From Zantedeschia hybrid cultivar (lineage: Eukaryota; Streptophyta; Magnoliopsida; Alismatales; Araceae), in contig JARZZO010000013.1 in NCBI GenBank assembly GCA_030544215.1, positions 48,379,196-48,443,195 on the forward strand: a stretch of DNA of 64,000 nucleotides. The letters are read 5' to 3'. The stretch's first letter is position 1. Every line of letters starts with the position of its first letter. The notes beneath the pieces are model-generated. The model did no database searches. It saw nothing but the letters and a program-made list of their open reading frames with translations, and was not told the DNA's origin. The translations under genes were made by a program, and so were the position numbers. This document shows positions 1 through 12,100 of the stretch, piece after piece.

Positions 1-1389
1 AGCCTCTGCACATAAGCAGGTTGCCCAGTACCACCATAACGTGATGTTGAATTGGGGCAAGTTCGTGGATCAGCCTAGGCAATAAAAAATCAAGACCATA
101 ATACAAGGCAACAAGTGTTTTAGATCAGCCATAACCAAGGTAAAAAGACAGAAACCAAAGAAAATAATAGTGGAAGGACCAGGAGGAAAAAGGGAGGGGG
201 GATGAAAGCAAAAGAAAAAAAAATGTAAGTGCAAGAAAGGAAGATGGTAAGCAAAAGGAAGAAAAATGAAGAGAAGAGTCAAGAAAAAAAGGAAACAAGA
301 AAGATTAGGGGAAAGGAAAGAAATGAAAAGAACGAGAGGGAAGAAAAAGGGAACGGGATTTAACTATCCACAGAAAAAGCAAGCAACAGCTGTTAGCATG
401 TTAATAGAAGCAGCAGCTAGCAGCTACAAGCAACAGCAACAGCAGCAGTCAGCAAAAGCGGCGCTATGCCTATGATTCTGGGGTCACATTTCTAGGTTGC
501 AGTGAACCAATCAACACATCCCGATGTGCAACATTTATTGCCTCATTTTTACCCGTAGAACCTAGAACCCCCTCACTCAACCCTCCCCCCCCCCCCCAAC
601 ATTTTTTTCCTTCTGCCTATCTTATCTTCATTTTTTCTTACTCCTTTCCAGGATCTGATGGTGTGGTGACCACCACCAGCAGCAGCTCCCTCAGCCTACC
701 TATTTTCTTTTTCCTGAAATGATTGCCACTCTCAGCTCCATAATGGGATGAAACAATGAAATCAAGTCAGGACAGCCTTGCCTACAGGGTTCACCCATAG
801 TTTGGCTTGGTATAGTTGTATTAACATTACCATGGCTATCTAGGAGATCCCATATCTTCCTATGATACCTTGATTCCTACTTTACAAGTACCCTGTAGAT
901 GAGCATCTCTTTGGTCAATAATCTTTTTTTCCATATTGATTATTGAACTTAAAATTTCTTATCCAACTTTCTTGGTGCTTATTCAATGAAGAATTGATAA
1001 CTTTAGGTCCTTAAAAAAAAAAAAAAAAAAAGACTGCTAAGTAGTTAGTATATATGATGAACCATTACTCAAGGGATATATCATGCCTAAAAATTCAGCG
1101 AATATTTGGGTTTTCTGAAATAAGTAATTTAATCATGAAATAAAAAAGAAGTACTGGTACCATTCAGAAGATGCTTTAAAAGGAATCAATGAGAAAAACA
1201 AAGCAAACTGGACAAAAACTGGAGCCATTCAGATGGACTTTGAATTGTTGTAGCTTTCCATGCCTCAGGATATGCAACTGACAGTTATTAAGAAAAAACT
1301 TATGAAAAGATGAACATGGATTGCATTTACAAGGGAACCCATGATTTCTAGAGAGGAAATCAATGCAAGAAAAACCAGAGAACACATAC
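1..1389 (-). other. ARPC4 intron 6, partial, no exon seen
   Basis: This is intronic sequence downstream (minus sense) of the 1494-1390 exon, whose donor is gtatgt at 1389-1384. It contains a purine-rich stretch at about 130-360, a poly-C tract near 587-598 and a poly-A run near 1013-1031. I searched it for the missing ARPC4 3' exons and found none. ORFs here are low-complexity and unconvincing. Confidence 0.6.
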
Positions 1390-4300
1390 CTGAACTGGCT
1401 TTCTCCTTAAAACTTGGAATGCCTCAGCTCTCATTGACAAAAATCTAAGAAACTTTTTAGTTAGTATGTTTTCAAGCTCATCAGCCTGCTTTACCTATAT
1501 AGAAATAGGACAAGAGATGAGAATGTGTGTTGTAAAAGAAAGGTTGCTACAGTAAGTAATTAGCATTACTTCAGGAATGCACCTTAGCAAATGATTGCAA
1601 TATTCAAAACAACCAAGACTGTACAGATAGTCTGCTCAATGTGCTCATAATTTTTAACTTCAATTCTTGGACGATGATTTTATTGCAATGGAAACCAGAT
1701 ACTTGAGTGGAATTGAACTGACTGATCCTAGTTCTTGTTATGGATTAAATTGGCAGGATCAGATGTGAAAAAACAAGTTTTTCTGGTTCTGGCCTGTTGT
1801 TTGAGCGAATATTTTTTTTTACACATTCAATATCGGTTACTTATGTCAACTTTGACATTGATTATGCTGGAACTCATGTGAATGCAAGAACCTTGGAGAA
1901 GGGATGCATAAACCACAACAAAGATGCTCCAACAGCAGCCTGTGGGCTCAAAATCCCTGCTGGAATTTCCATACAGGAGCAAGGAAAATAATAGAAGAAA
2001 AGAGAAAAAGAGAAGAAGAACACAGAGAGACAGGGGCATGCGATGAAGGGAATGTCACCAGTGGGTCTCAAGCCCACACCAATGGTTTTGCAGTGTGCAG
2101 GCCAAAGAGAAGCAGCAGGAAAGAAAGGGAGGGAAGACTTGCTGGTCAGAAAAATATAGAGAGTGAGGGGGGCCTCACTCGCCAGAAAAATAAAGAAAGC
2201 TCTTCCGAGCTTGTGACTTGCACAACCCTTTTGAGTTCTTGAAATCCTTCCAGGCTCCATTCATTGTAATCAAACAGAGAATGTAAGTCAATTATGCCAG
2301 GTGTCCATGTTGGACATGCATGTCAACTGAATAGCACTTGTTTACAGGATTTCGATCTTCCCATGGTATATTCAATCAAGGTGTGCTTCATGGATTGGAT
2401 AGAGTGTAAGAAGGATGTGTTAACCTGATTATGCTTGGTGTGGTAACATTTTAATAAAGTGTAGATACTTGAATCTAAAAGCATGAAATATCTGAGATAT
2501 GTGAAACCTCCATCCTACCTTAATACTCATTCGAAGAGAATTGATTGACGTCTCTATCAAGCACTTTTCTGCCTCATTTCGACATATCAGAACCTGACAA
2601 TAAAGGAAACAATGAAGCATATAAATAACCAATAGTTAATATGTAATTAAGTAATACACATCAGAAACTAATACTTAAGATAGCATAATCATCATGCATG
2701 AGAAAACTGCTATGACATAAGTCGATGACCTTTCAAAAAATTAAGAAAAAAAACGCTTAAGAGGTATACCTAATAGGAATAATGAAGAAAATGATGATTT
2801 TTTCTATATTCATTTAGCAGAATCGGGCATGGATTCGCTTTATGATGTGGCCCATGCAGCGTCCCATCGATGCTAGCATTTGATACATTATCAAAAAAGT
2901 ACCATTTCAACAGAGATGTTACCCTTGGGAAAGAACTGATCACACAAGTGAGTGTTAGATCATTTGTATGAGTTAAAAGGTCCAATAATGAGAAAATTGT
3001 TCATCGCAGTAGATTTATCACTGAATAAAACATAAAAGTTGGATATTTTTTGCTTTAGTATTTTCATCATATCAGGCCATCAATTCAAAGTTAAAAGGAC
3101 AATTGGAACTAAGATACTGATTAGAAAGTAGGAGCAGGAAATGATTTCCACATGACTATGGGATACCCAGACTAACACCATGTGTTAGCCTAGTTTAGTG
3201 CTTTCAGGACTTGTAATGAATTATTGTGAAAGGAAAAAAAGTGAATCAAATATGCCACAGCCCGCTTTTAAATGGTTAAACTTCTGATAAAAAGAAAGGA
3301 ACCCAGAAATAATGAGACTTGCAGAGTCCTTGTCAAGCAAGAACAATAAGATTTATAGAGCAGTCTCGTTGCCAAGGGTATATTCATTTTTTGAACAATG
3401 CAAATTTTGCCAAAAGCCACAGGGATACAAAATAGAAACTTGTCCATGGAATTCACAAATAGACGATCAAAATGAAGAGACAATACTATGCATAACATGG
3501 CTCCTTACTGGGTTCAGCAAAAGTTCTGGACTTGTCCTGAAAAATTTTATAAAAAAGGATCAGAGAATCAGAACTTCAAACGTGAACAAAACCCAAAAGA
3601 TAAGCTTAAACACAAATAAATGTTCACTGCATGAGACAGCTCATCTCAATCTTGTGCTAGAGAGTTATTGTATGGCAGTGGCAATCTTAGATCAGTACAT
3701 GAAAGAAAACGAACTTTACCCAGTTCCCATCAAATTATCCTTCTTTTCTTTGCGGAAATGAATGGTCGGATCATTGGAATGAAAGCATTGCACCAGAGGA
3801 GCAACGACTTCTAAACTAACAAACATAGTAAAAACAGTTCAGATCAAGGAACTTACTTCAGCTCAACTTCTGGCTTATTATGCCGCTCGACTTCTTGGCA
3901 GGGGAAATTCTACGAAGTTAGCCGATCGTCAAAGAATGAGCAGTGCACATCTATGACAAAATTTACCAAGCGACAGAACGCTAGAGACCGTTGCCCTCAA
4001 ATGTAACAATGACAAATGACAGCAATCGCGAGAATAATCATGTGCATACATCATAACACAGAAGAGATCCTGATCCAAGCAAAGCATAACCGGATAGCTC
4101 GCTCCACTACCACCCCGGAAAAAAAAAACATATTTACCTGCAGACACATGGCCGCCTCCAGAGTGTTCCGTATGCACGTCAGATACAACCTCAGCGTGTT
4201 CGCCTGCCTCCCAAAAAAAACTTGAAATTAGTTGAACAAAAATCAAACGTCGCTTTGTTCATCATCGTCAAAAAAAAGGAAAGAACCTAGAAATCAACCG

Positions 4301-4579
4301 AACAAGAACCAAACGTCTCATTGCCGATCAATGTGCAATTCGCGACGCAGACGACGACAATTTTGGCGGTCATTGATGCCCGCCGCGATTGCAGAAACGG
4401 GAGGCGGTGGCCAACAGCAACCAACCAGCGGATCGAACCAAAACCACGGAAACGAATGGGAGGAGACGCGATCGGCGTTAGAAAGCGGCGTAGACGCCGC
4501 CTGGTGAGGGGGGAGGAAGGGGGTTGGAGCGCCCGGCGGGCAGTGCTGTGGAGAGAAAAGGGCGAGGTTGGCTCACCAT
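1390..4579 (-). CDS. ARPC4: Arp2/3 complex subunit 4 (ARPC4), 5' six exons, partial
   Basis: ARPC4 is a core subunit of the seven-protein Arp2/3 complex, which nucleates branched actin filaments in the cytoplasm. Exons read on the minus strand: 4579-4577 (ATG only), 4203-4138, 3909-3857, 3536-3509, 2593-2519 and 1494-1390. All introns are GT-AG and the phases join without a break, giving 110 residues of a protein that is about 169 long in this family. Recognisable stretches, in order, are [85 protein letters not shown] and [11 protein letters not shown]. The next expected exon (starting GYDISF) is not found in 1-1389, so it lies past the left edge. The start is inferred: 4579-4577 is an ATG followed at once by a good donor (gtgagc), and no in-frame ATG precedes ANTLR in its own exon. 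No stops or frameshifts are seen. Identity is firm; the ATG-only exon is likely but unproven. Confidence 0.93.
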
Positions 4580-4774
4580 TAGAACGGCGGCGCAGAAGGC
4601 GACGAGGGCCCGCAGAGAGTGCTGGGGAAGACGGGAAGGTGGCCGCTGTGGCGGGCCGACGGGCGCCGACCTGGAAAAGGGCCTGTTGGTTCCGGTGAGT
4701 TGATCGGAGGTGGGTCTTTGGACTGCTTTTGTTTTGGATTTTGCTTGCATGTGTCCTGTGAGAGTTACCTACAA
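4580..4774 (-). promoter_or_regulatory. ARPC4 5' UTR and proximal promoter
   Basis: GC-rich sequence lies directly upstream (minus sense) of the inferred ARPC4 ATG. Only about 195 bp separate the ATG from the Helitron-like terminus at 4775, so the core promoter is either in this short stretch or supplied by the element. I see no clear TATA box here. An AT-rich stretch at about 4800-4815, inside the element, could serve, but this is inference. Confidence 0.4.
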
Positions 4775-6080
4775 CTAGCTGCAATTCCGTGCGCGAGTTA
4801 ACATATATGAATAAAAAATTATAATTAATAGAAGTGGAGTTAATATTTTATATTTTCTAAATAAATGAATAAAATAATTATAAAAGAATATAGATCAGAA
4901 ATACAAATATTTTTTCTATGAATATTAAATTAGTTGTTTAGTAAACATTAAAAGTGAGAATTATTGTATCCAATTGAAATATGGATTAAAAGAGAAAACT
5001 AAAAAAGTGAATTGAAAGTTATTATTATTATCTTATGAGATTATCCTAATAAATGTTGTATTGAAATATAGATTGGGAGAAAAATAAGAGAGAGACTAGT
5101 CTCGCTAATAACGAAATTAGTTATTATTATCTCACGAGACTATCTCAATAATGATAATAAATATTAAAATTTATGATTATTATTCCAAAAGATTGTCTCA
5201 ATATTAATAATAATAGCAACAATGACACTACCACCACCACCAACAATAATAATAATAATATGAGTGAGAAAAGTGTGAAAGAGACTGGTCTCATTAATAA
5301 CAATAATAATAATAATTTTAAAAATAATAATATTATTATCAAAATTAATTATTAGTATCTTATAAGACTATCTCAATAATAATAATAATGATGATGATGA
5401 TGTCAAAATTAACTATTATTATCCCAAGAGATTGCAACAACCGCAATAATAATAATAATAATAGGAGATAGAAAAATAGGAGATAAAAATATTAATAGGG
5501 AGAGAGAAAAATGTGAAAGAGGAAAAAGAGAGTTAATAATAATAATAATAATATCAAAATTAGTTATCATTATCCCATGAGACTACCATTTTGATACAAT
5601 TTTTTAATAATAATAATAATATCAAAATTATTTATTATTTTCTCATAAAATTGTCGTAAAATTATCGTAATAAAAATAGAATAATAAAAATAAAAATATT
5701 ATTATTAAATTTAGTTATTATTATTTCAAGAGATTACAACAACAACAACAATAATAATAATAATAGGAGATAGAAAAAATATGATAAATATTAATAGGGA
5801 GAGAAAATTGTGAAAGAGGAGAAAGAGAGATAATAATAATAATAATACTTAGGCAGAGAGAGGGGAGAGAGATAGAATTAATAAGAGAGAGGGGGAGAGA
5901 GATGTTGAGAGAGAATTAATGAGAGAGAGGGAGAGAAAGAGAATTAATGTGAGAGAATTAATAAATGACATGGGCATTAATAGGAAAAAGAGAGAAAGAA
6001 AGAGAATTTAGACGAGAAACAAAGAATTCTGATGTTGACATTTGACATCGGAGAACTATGTTTTATATATATAGTATAGA
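4775..6080 (-). mobile_element. Non-autonomous Helitron-like element H1
   Basis: On the minus strand the element begins with TCTATACTATATATA at 6080, preceded by A. It ends with ...GGAATTGCAGCTAG at 4775, followed by T: a Helitron-type TC...CTAG structure in an A/T target. A degenerate GC-rich hairpin (cgcgcacgg) lies just inside the 3' end; the related terminus at 54155 has a cleaner gtgc-atc-gcac stem before CTAG. The interior has no coding capacity. It is built from (TAA)n tracts and a recurring module of CTCTTTCACATTTTTCTC, TATTAATATTT, (TTG)n and GCAATCTCTTGGGATAATAA. The same modules occur on the plus strand at 47.6-47.9 and 53.0-54.1 kb. Plant Helitrons commonly have these ends; no replicase or helicase is present. 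Confidence 0.55.
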
Positions 6081-6094
6081 TATAGATAATATAG

Positions 6095-6310
6095 ATTGGG
6101 GCTTAGTTTTTTATTTTTAGATTTTTTTTAGATCATTCGATCAGAGATCGGCCTGTACGAATATGTAGGAAACCTCGGAGCCACCTAAAAAAAATCAAAA
6201 AATATTTTTTTATTTTCCGACTGCACTGAAGATCAATGCAATTAGCACCATCAGTGCAACAAATATTATTGTAAAATGTTATCACCAATGCACATAAGCC
6301 TTACGAGAGA
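6095..6310. repeat. Partial copy (one arm) of fold-back MITE-like family
   Basis: One arm of the family described at 63017-63349. It has the shared stretch GATCAGAGATCGGCCTGTAC, then CCTCGGAGCC and an A/T-rich tract, ending near TCAGTGCAACAA. The opposite arm is missing. Function unknown. Confidence 0.4.
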
Positions 6311-7025
6311 GGGGTACGGGTGTATAGTTCTTTTGTTAATTTATCCGAGCATCCATAGAGAGAGGGAGACATACATTATATGTGATTTTGAAAGATTAAT
6401 ATATAGAGAGAGAAGTCTGGTAATTAAATTCGTAGAAAAACATTAATAGAGATTAGGGAGATAGATGGCCAGAGATATGGAGTGACTTTTTGGAGAGAGA
6501 GAGAGAGAGGGTGGGCAAGTGGTTTGTGTGTGCGTATGAGAAAGAGAGAGAGAGTTACAGAGGAAAATTAAGTAGATTGGCATAAAACATCTTGTGTACA
6601 AAAAATTTTTAATGTCAAATAATTTTAAAATTTATAAAAACATCCATATGTTAAATACCAAAAATGGATATAGATCAAATGTTAAATTTTTATATAAATT
6701 ATATATAAGTTAAAAAATATTATAAAATACATAAATATGGTGTCCAAGAATAGGATAATTTTCATTTTCTAAAAGTAAATCTATAATAACGGTTTATCAT
6801 ATTTTTAATTTTTTTGTTTTGTTTTCTTATCATTTTAAGGTAATTATAGAATGAAACCAATGATCTTAAAACATGTGATTGCAATAAAAAATATAAATTT
6901 TTAAACGTAAAAATTGATAAACATACAATTAATGTGATTATTATTTTAAATCAAATAAAATAACATAAACTCATAAAATATACTACAAAGAATAGACAAT
7001 AATAATCTTTCAATCCTACCCTGCC

Positions 7026-7064
<39 letters not shown>

Positions 7065-7221
7065 CTAAGGGAAATTTAAGTGGATTGACTAATTGCAAGG
7101 ATTATATTTCCATGTGAATGAGTAAACATAGGTAGGTGGGAGTAAAAACCTAGATATGGTTAACCTTAAATTTAAATATTTTTAAAGAAATGATCACATT
7201 AATTTTGTTACTAGTAAAAGT

Positions 7222-7265
<44 letters not shown>

Positions 7266-7679
7266 AAGAAACACGTGTGTGTGGCTATACATTGAGTGCG
7301 ACGCATAGTTTTTAAAATGGAACCGATCATCAAACCATTGAGCTTCTTGGATCAAAGGTTCAACCGACGGGTCAAATAGTTAACCCAGGTTATTGCATTC
7401 TATGTCAATTTAAGTATTATTTAAATAAAATAAATTAATAATTAAAATTTTGAATGAATGAAGCAAATACTATGTATCTTTATATATTAATGTATAATCA
7501 TTTTTCTCCTTATCGCTTCGTCGGGAGTTAGAGAGCCAAACAATTTGCATTGGGAAGGCAAAGAGCCCATGCTCTGTTGGGAATTAGGCAATAATTGACT
7601 AGCCCACGGAGTACATTCGTTCAAGCTTTCTGGGTGGGCGGGCCATAGTCCCATAGGCGGTTTAGCGATTTAAAAACCA
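6311..7679. other. Gene-free AT-rich DNA with GA microsatellites
   Basis: No credible gene or complete mobile element is seen. Microsatellites include (GA)n near 6493-6513, (GA)16 at 7029-7060 and a compound (TA)n(GA)n at 7222-7265. ORFs are short and AT-biased. Confidence 0.6.
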
Positions 7680-7924
7680 TGGTGGGGTGGGGGGGGGGGG
7701 GAAGAGATGGTTATAAAAATAGAAGAAATGTGGGTTTAAAGATAGAGAGAGAAAAAGTGAGATGTAATCAAACTCAAGAGAGATCTTAGGGGAATAGGAA
7801 TGGTGGGGTGGGGGGGGGGGGGGGGAAGAGATGGTTATAAAAATAGAAGAAATGTGGGTTTAAAGATAGAGAGAGAAAAAGTGAGATGTAATCAAACTCA
7901 AGAGAGATCTTAGGGGAATAGGAA
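7680..7924. repeat. Tandem duplication of about 121 bp, poly-G headed
   Basis: Two adjacent copies, 7680-7800 and 7801-7924. Each starts TGGTGGGGTGG plus a poly-G run and continues through GAAGAGATGGTTATAAAAAT to TCTTAGGGGAATAGGAA. The copies look identical apart from about three extra Gs in the second. This is a recent local duplication, or possibly an assembly artefact around the homopolymer. Confidence 0.85.
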
Positions 7925-8090
7925 TGGTTGCATTAACTTCAGTCTTCTCCCCTAATAAAAATTGGACTGAAAAAGAGAGAAATGTTTAGTCTCTCTCATT
8001 AAGATTTTTTAATAATAATTTTTTGAGGGAAAGAACCACAACGTGCCATATAAGGTGGACTCAAAACTCTGTTTTATTATATAGTATAGA
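7925..8090 (-). mobile_element. Helitron-like 5' terminus, fragment
   Basis: Minus-strand sequence starting at 8090 (TCTATACTATATAATAAAAC, preceded by A) closely matches the 5' end of element H1 at 6080. I could not define a 3' end; the tandem duplication lies immediately to the left. It is probably a truncated or very short relative. Confidence 0.35.
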
Positions 8091-8134
8091 TTCTCCTCTC
8101 TCTCTCTCCCCCCCCCCCCCCCCCCCCCCCCCCG

Positions 8135-8460
8135 ACAATTCACAATGGAGACATTGCAAAAAAAATTATTTTTTAGGTCCACTATCTACCATATAGTACA
8201 ATATCCGATTGGGTAATATAAAAAAATTGAAAATTCAAAAAATCAACCCGATGAACAGTGAAAAATGCCCCTTAATGGGCCGAGCCTAAAAACAACTTTT
8301 TATTTTTAAATTTTTTTGGGTCGCCCGATCGGACATTGCACTGTACAACGGAGTAGGACACCTCGGGACCAACTTAAAAAATAAAAAACAAAATTATTTT
8401 ACTCGCTTCAAAGCTCCCATTATAATTGGAGGGACATTACAGCAAGTATTACTCCATTTT
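8135..8460. repeat. Fold-back MITE-like element, copy A
   Basis: Two arms are inverted relative to each other (CAATATCCGATTGGGTAA on the left; CAATGTCCGATCGGGCGAC in the reverse complement of the right). They flank a centre with GAACAGTGAAAAATG and TTAATGGGCCGAGCC. There is no coding capacity. A C26 homopolymer (8108-8133) abuts the left side. The same centre recurs near 8970 and 63160, so this is a dispersed family. Ends are approximate. Confidence 0.45.
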
Positions 8461-8789
8461 AAATAGACTTGTATTATGCAAAAAAAAAAAAAAATGTTCG
8501 ACATGCATCTTAGACGTTAACATGGTTTAATTTGAAGAAGGAAATGACCAACTTGTTCTTAGATTTGTACTTTATACAGGAGTATAAGTGCAAATCTAAA
8601 GATTATGAGGGTACATATACAAAAATTAATGCAACTTGATTATGTCCATAAGTTACATTTTATTCGGTTGAAAGGAGAGTTTATTATGGTAAACTTTTAT
8701 AACTCCTAAATAATGTCAAGAGAAAATTTGCAAAATGACCATTAGCACGCATGTCTCAAATGTGATGAGCATATGTTTACTTAATTTTT

Positions 8790-9150
8790 GAGTTAAACTT
8801 GATGCATCGTCAGGTGCAATTGCACTACATAGCAGTGCAACAATAAAAAAAAAATTAAAAAAAAAAACAAATTAAAAGTTATCTCCAACATACTTTGTGT
8901 GTATATACAAGTTAATCTCCTATCAAACGACTTAAAAAGTTTGAAAAATAAAAAATCAAGCTCCAGTGAATAGTTAAAACATGTCTTTAATGGGTCAAGC
9001 TCAACACTTATTTCTATTTTTTTTATTATTTTGATCATCCGATTGTTTGTATAGATATATGGAGCATTTTGGGCCAACCTAAAAAATAAATTATTTTCCT
9101 TACTATACTTTCAAGTGGTGCAACTACACTTAGCGATGTAGCAAATTTAA
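8790..9150. repeat. Fold-back MITE-like element, copy B
   Basis: The centre reads CAAGCTCCAGTGAATAGTTA then TTTAATGGGTCAAGCTCAAC, matching copy A and the 63-kb copy. Inverted arms carry the GATCATCCGATTG block and end near GCAGTGCAAC on the left and GTGGTGCAACTAC on the right. The element is diverged and its ends approximate. Confidence 0.4.
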
Positions 9151-12100
9151 TTCTTTCTTTTTACTTTTTATAAATAACTTTCTAAATGATCTTGTATATT
9201 TTAAAATTTTTCTTATACAAATGCATACATGAAAAAAGAAACATATATAATCGTTGTATATTAAATAATTCCTATAGTCAAACAAAGAACTTAAATGTGT
9301 AAATGTGCCAAATTTATGTTAAACTTCACAAGGTTCAAGCCCAAGTCTGCTAAGAAAAAATTAGCTTAAGTTAATTTCTCTATATCTAAACCCAACCCAA
9401 GTCTAAAATAAGTTAGGTTTTAGAGTCAAATTTTAGACTTAAAAATAAGAAGCATTAATTTTCTTCTTTAAAAAAATAATCTATCAACATAACATAAATT
9501 AGTGTTTACATGTTAATCTCATAATCTATTAAGAAATGAGCCTTTCAAGGTCATCATATTCATTATTCAACATCACGCATCCAAATAGAAAACTAAGGAA
9601 ATAATTGTGGATATGTTGATCTTTTATATTTAACTTAAAATAATATAATAAACATTAGACTAACAAAATAATCATGTGCATGTTGTTCCAAAGATATCCA
9701 TCACATCCTTTTATAAAATCAAAGTCTAATGTACCACTTCGACAAAACATTGACCAACTTACATTATAAGATCATAATAGATGTTGGTGAATATGAAGAT
9801 GTTGAAGGTATCCTTGAGATATGAAGTCTATGAGGTAATTTTTACATATTTAAGATTCTTTAATGAATATGTGCCATTAGTATTTTTTAAAAACTAATGA
9901 CAAATAAATCATCAATCTAATATTCATACTTGATGTACATTAATGTGTGTGACATATATGCATGAAATACAATGTCATCAATATAAACACTATACATTAT
10001 ACAAATTCAATTATAATTTTTATATATAAATTTTGTTCTAATTTTTGAACTTTTGAGCTTGGGTTGAGCTAAGCTTAGTCCATTAACATGATCGGGGTTT
10101 AAAAACTAAGATGGACTCAATTTAATATGCAAGTTTGCTTAATAGGAGTTAGATCAAGTCAGACTTTTGGACTTTGAATACCCATTGACAATCTTAAAAA
10201 CACTTTTTGTAAATGTGTACATGTAAAAATCCCATATAATCATTCTATGTGCAAAGAATAATCATTGTACATGTAAAGAACTTCTGCACATAATTCTCTA
10301 ATGTCAATTCTACAGTTACTCACATCATTTACAAATTAGAGTTTATTTTAGAATAAAAAAGATAAGAATACTTTTTTGCATATATATGGCAATATTTTTA
10401 CAAATATACAGTTCTTTAGGATTTATTTGCAAAATGCCAACAACTTTATGATAAAAAAATTATTTCTACAGTGTCTTGCCTAATTTGACAATAACTTATT
10501 AAGTTTTTCTTTGTATGCACATAAAGAGAGGGAAAAACAGACATACGTGACTTCATATTCGCCTCTCTCTCCTGTTACGAAAGAGAGAGAAAGACATATA
10601 TAGTCATACTAATGCATATCGTTTTATTTCTCTTTCTTACATACAGTAAAAAGAAACTTATAATCATTTTAGTCAGTCTAAATAAATGTTAAGACAACAT
10701 GACATAGTTTTAGAAGTTTTTAATAAATGACATAATTAGTCAAGTATATACAATTTTGTCTAAGTGAGAGAGTTTAAATTTTAATAATTTCATAAGTTTA
10801 TCTCTAGATCGTGACATAATTTACACAAAAATGAGATCTTCTAGATCTCTCTTTTTAGAGTTTGTATGTCTCCACTCATATAGAGATAAGGATGAACAAG
10901 TTATTTGTCATGAAAAAATGAAAAAATATTAAATCCACCTCATATTTATGTAAGTAAAGTATATAGGTCAAGAGAATCTCATCCCATTCTTACATCTATA
11001 TACTGCGGAAGGTGAGAATTGAATCTATGACCTTCTCAAGAAAAGTCTCGCCGAGTCATTGACTCGTTGTCGTAGTTTATGACATATTGTAATGTTGTCG
11101 AACATGATCTTCAAAATTAAAATCAATATTATCTTTCTTTGAAGTCGTTACAAGATAGTTGATTAACATATTCATACTTTTAAAGGGGTCACTGGATGTG
11201 TATTCAAATATCATATTCAATAATTTAAACGTTAAGACATTAATTGACTTGTTTACAAAAAAGAGAGATGCTAACATATCACTTTTTTTACTAATCTACT
11301 TTGTCGCAAAAGACAAGTGTCACATGAACACCTACATGGTTGTCTCTCTATGGAGAACAATAATAACTTATAACCTATGTGACTTATCTTTTATAGGGGA
11401 TAAAATTGAGTGGCAAAAAGAACAATATGCTAGTATCTTAGATGATCTTATGCCACATTTAAGAATAAAATTTGAAATTAGTTCTTTTGACCTAATGGGG
11501 AACAAGGAGGACATAGGAAGAATAAGGATATTAATTACCTATTTTCTTCCATTCCAATGAAATTTTTGAGATTTTGAATTAGAGAGAGATAGGAAGAAAT
11601 ATGGATAGAAGATAGAGAGAGAAAAAATTCACTTTTTTGAATTTTTTGTAGCTTTTAGAAATTAAGGTGGGACACATGAAACTCTCAAAGTAAACATTGA
11701 AATTTTAACTTTTATATAGTTGTTGTCAAACGTGTTCTTAGTTTCACTATTCCAACATTATTGTTTCAATCCATAAATAAGAATCGAAATCGAACGAGGA
11801 GATAAAGGGAGAAAAATTAATATTTAAAATTTAATAATTAATTTTTTAATCACTGACGCAAACATTAAAATAAACAGAATATTATTTCTTATAACTTTTG
11901 TTCACTAAAAAAAATGTTTTGAAAAAAAATATTGACTTTTGACAATAGGTATTATTCGTTTTGTCTATAAAGGCGACTTCACGATTTTGTCTTTTTGTCA
12001 TACATTTAGAAATAAGATTGAATTATGACTTCAAATCACGTACGGAAATGGTCATGAGAAAATAAGAACTTTTGAAATTAGTTTTTGCCCCTAATGGTAC

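Noticed and set aside
5145..5355. Leu/Ile-rich and Asn-rich ORFs
   Set aside because: Translations of (TAA)n/(TTA)n microsatellite; same at 53241-53782.
11077..11560. ORFs of 66 and 133 aa on opposite strands; one has CDLSFIGDKIEW, faintly like a LINE endonuclease
   Set aside because: Too short a similarity, AT-biased, overlapping opposite-strand ORF, no neighbouring RT.
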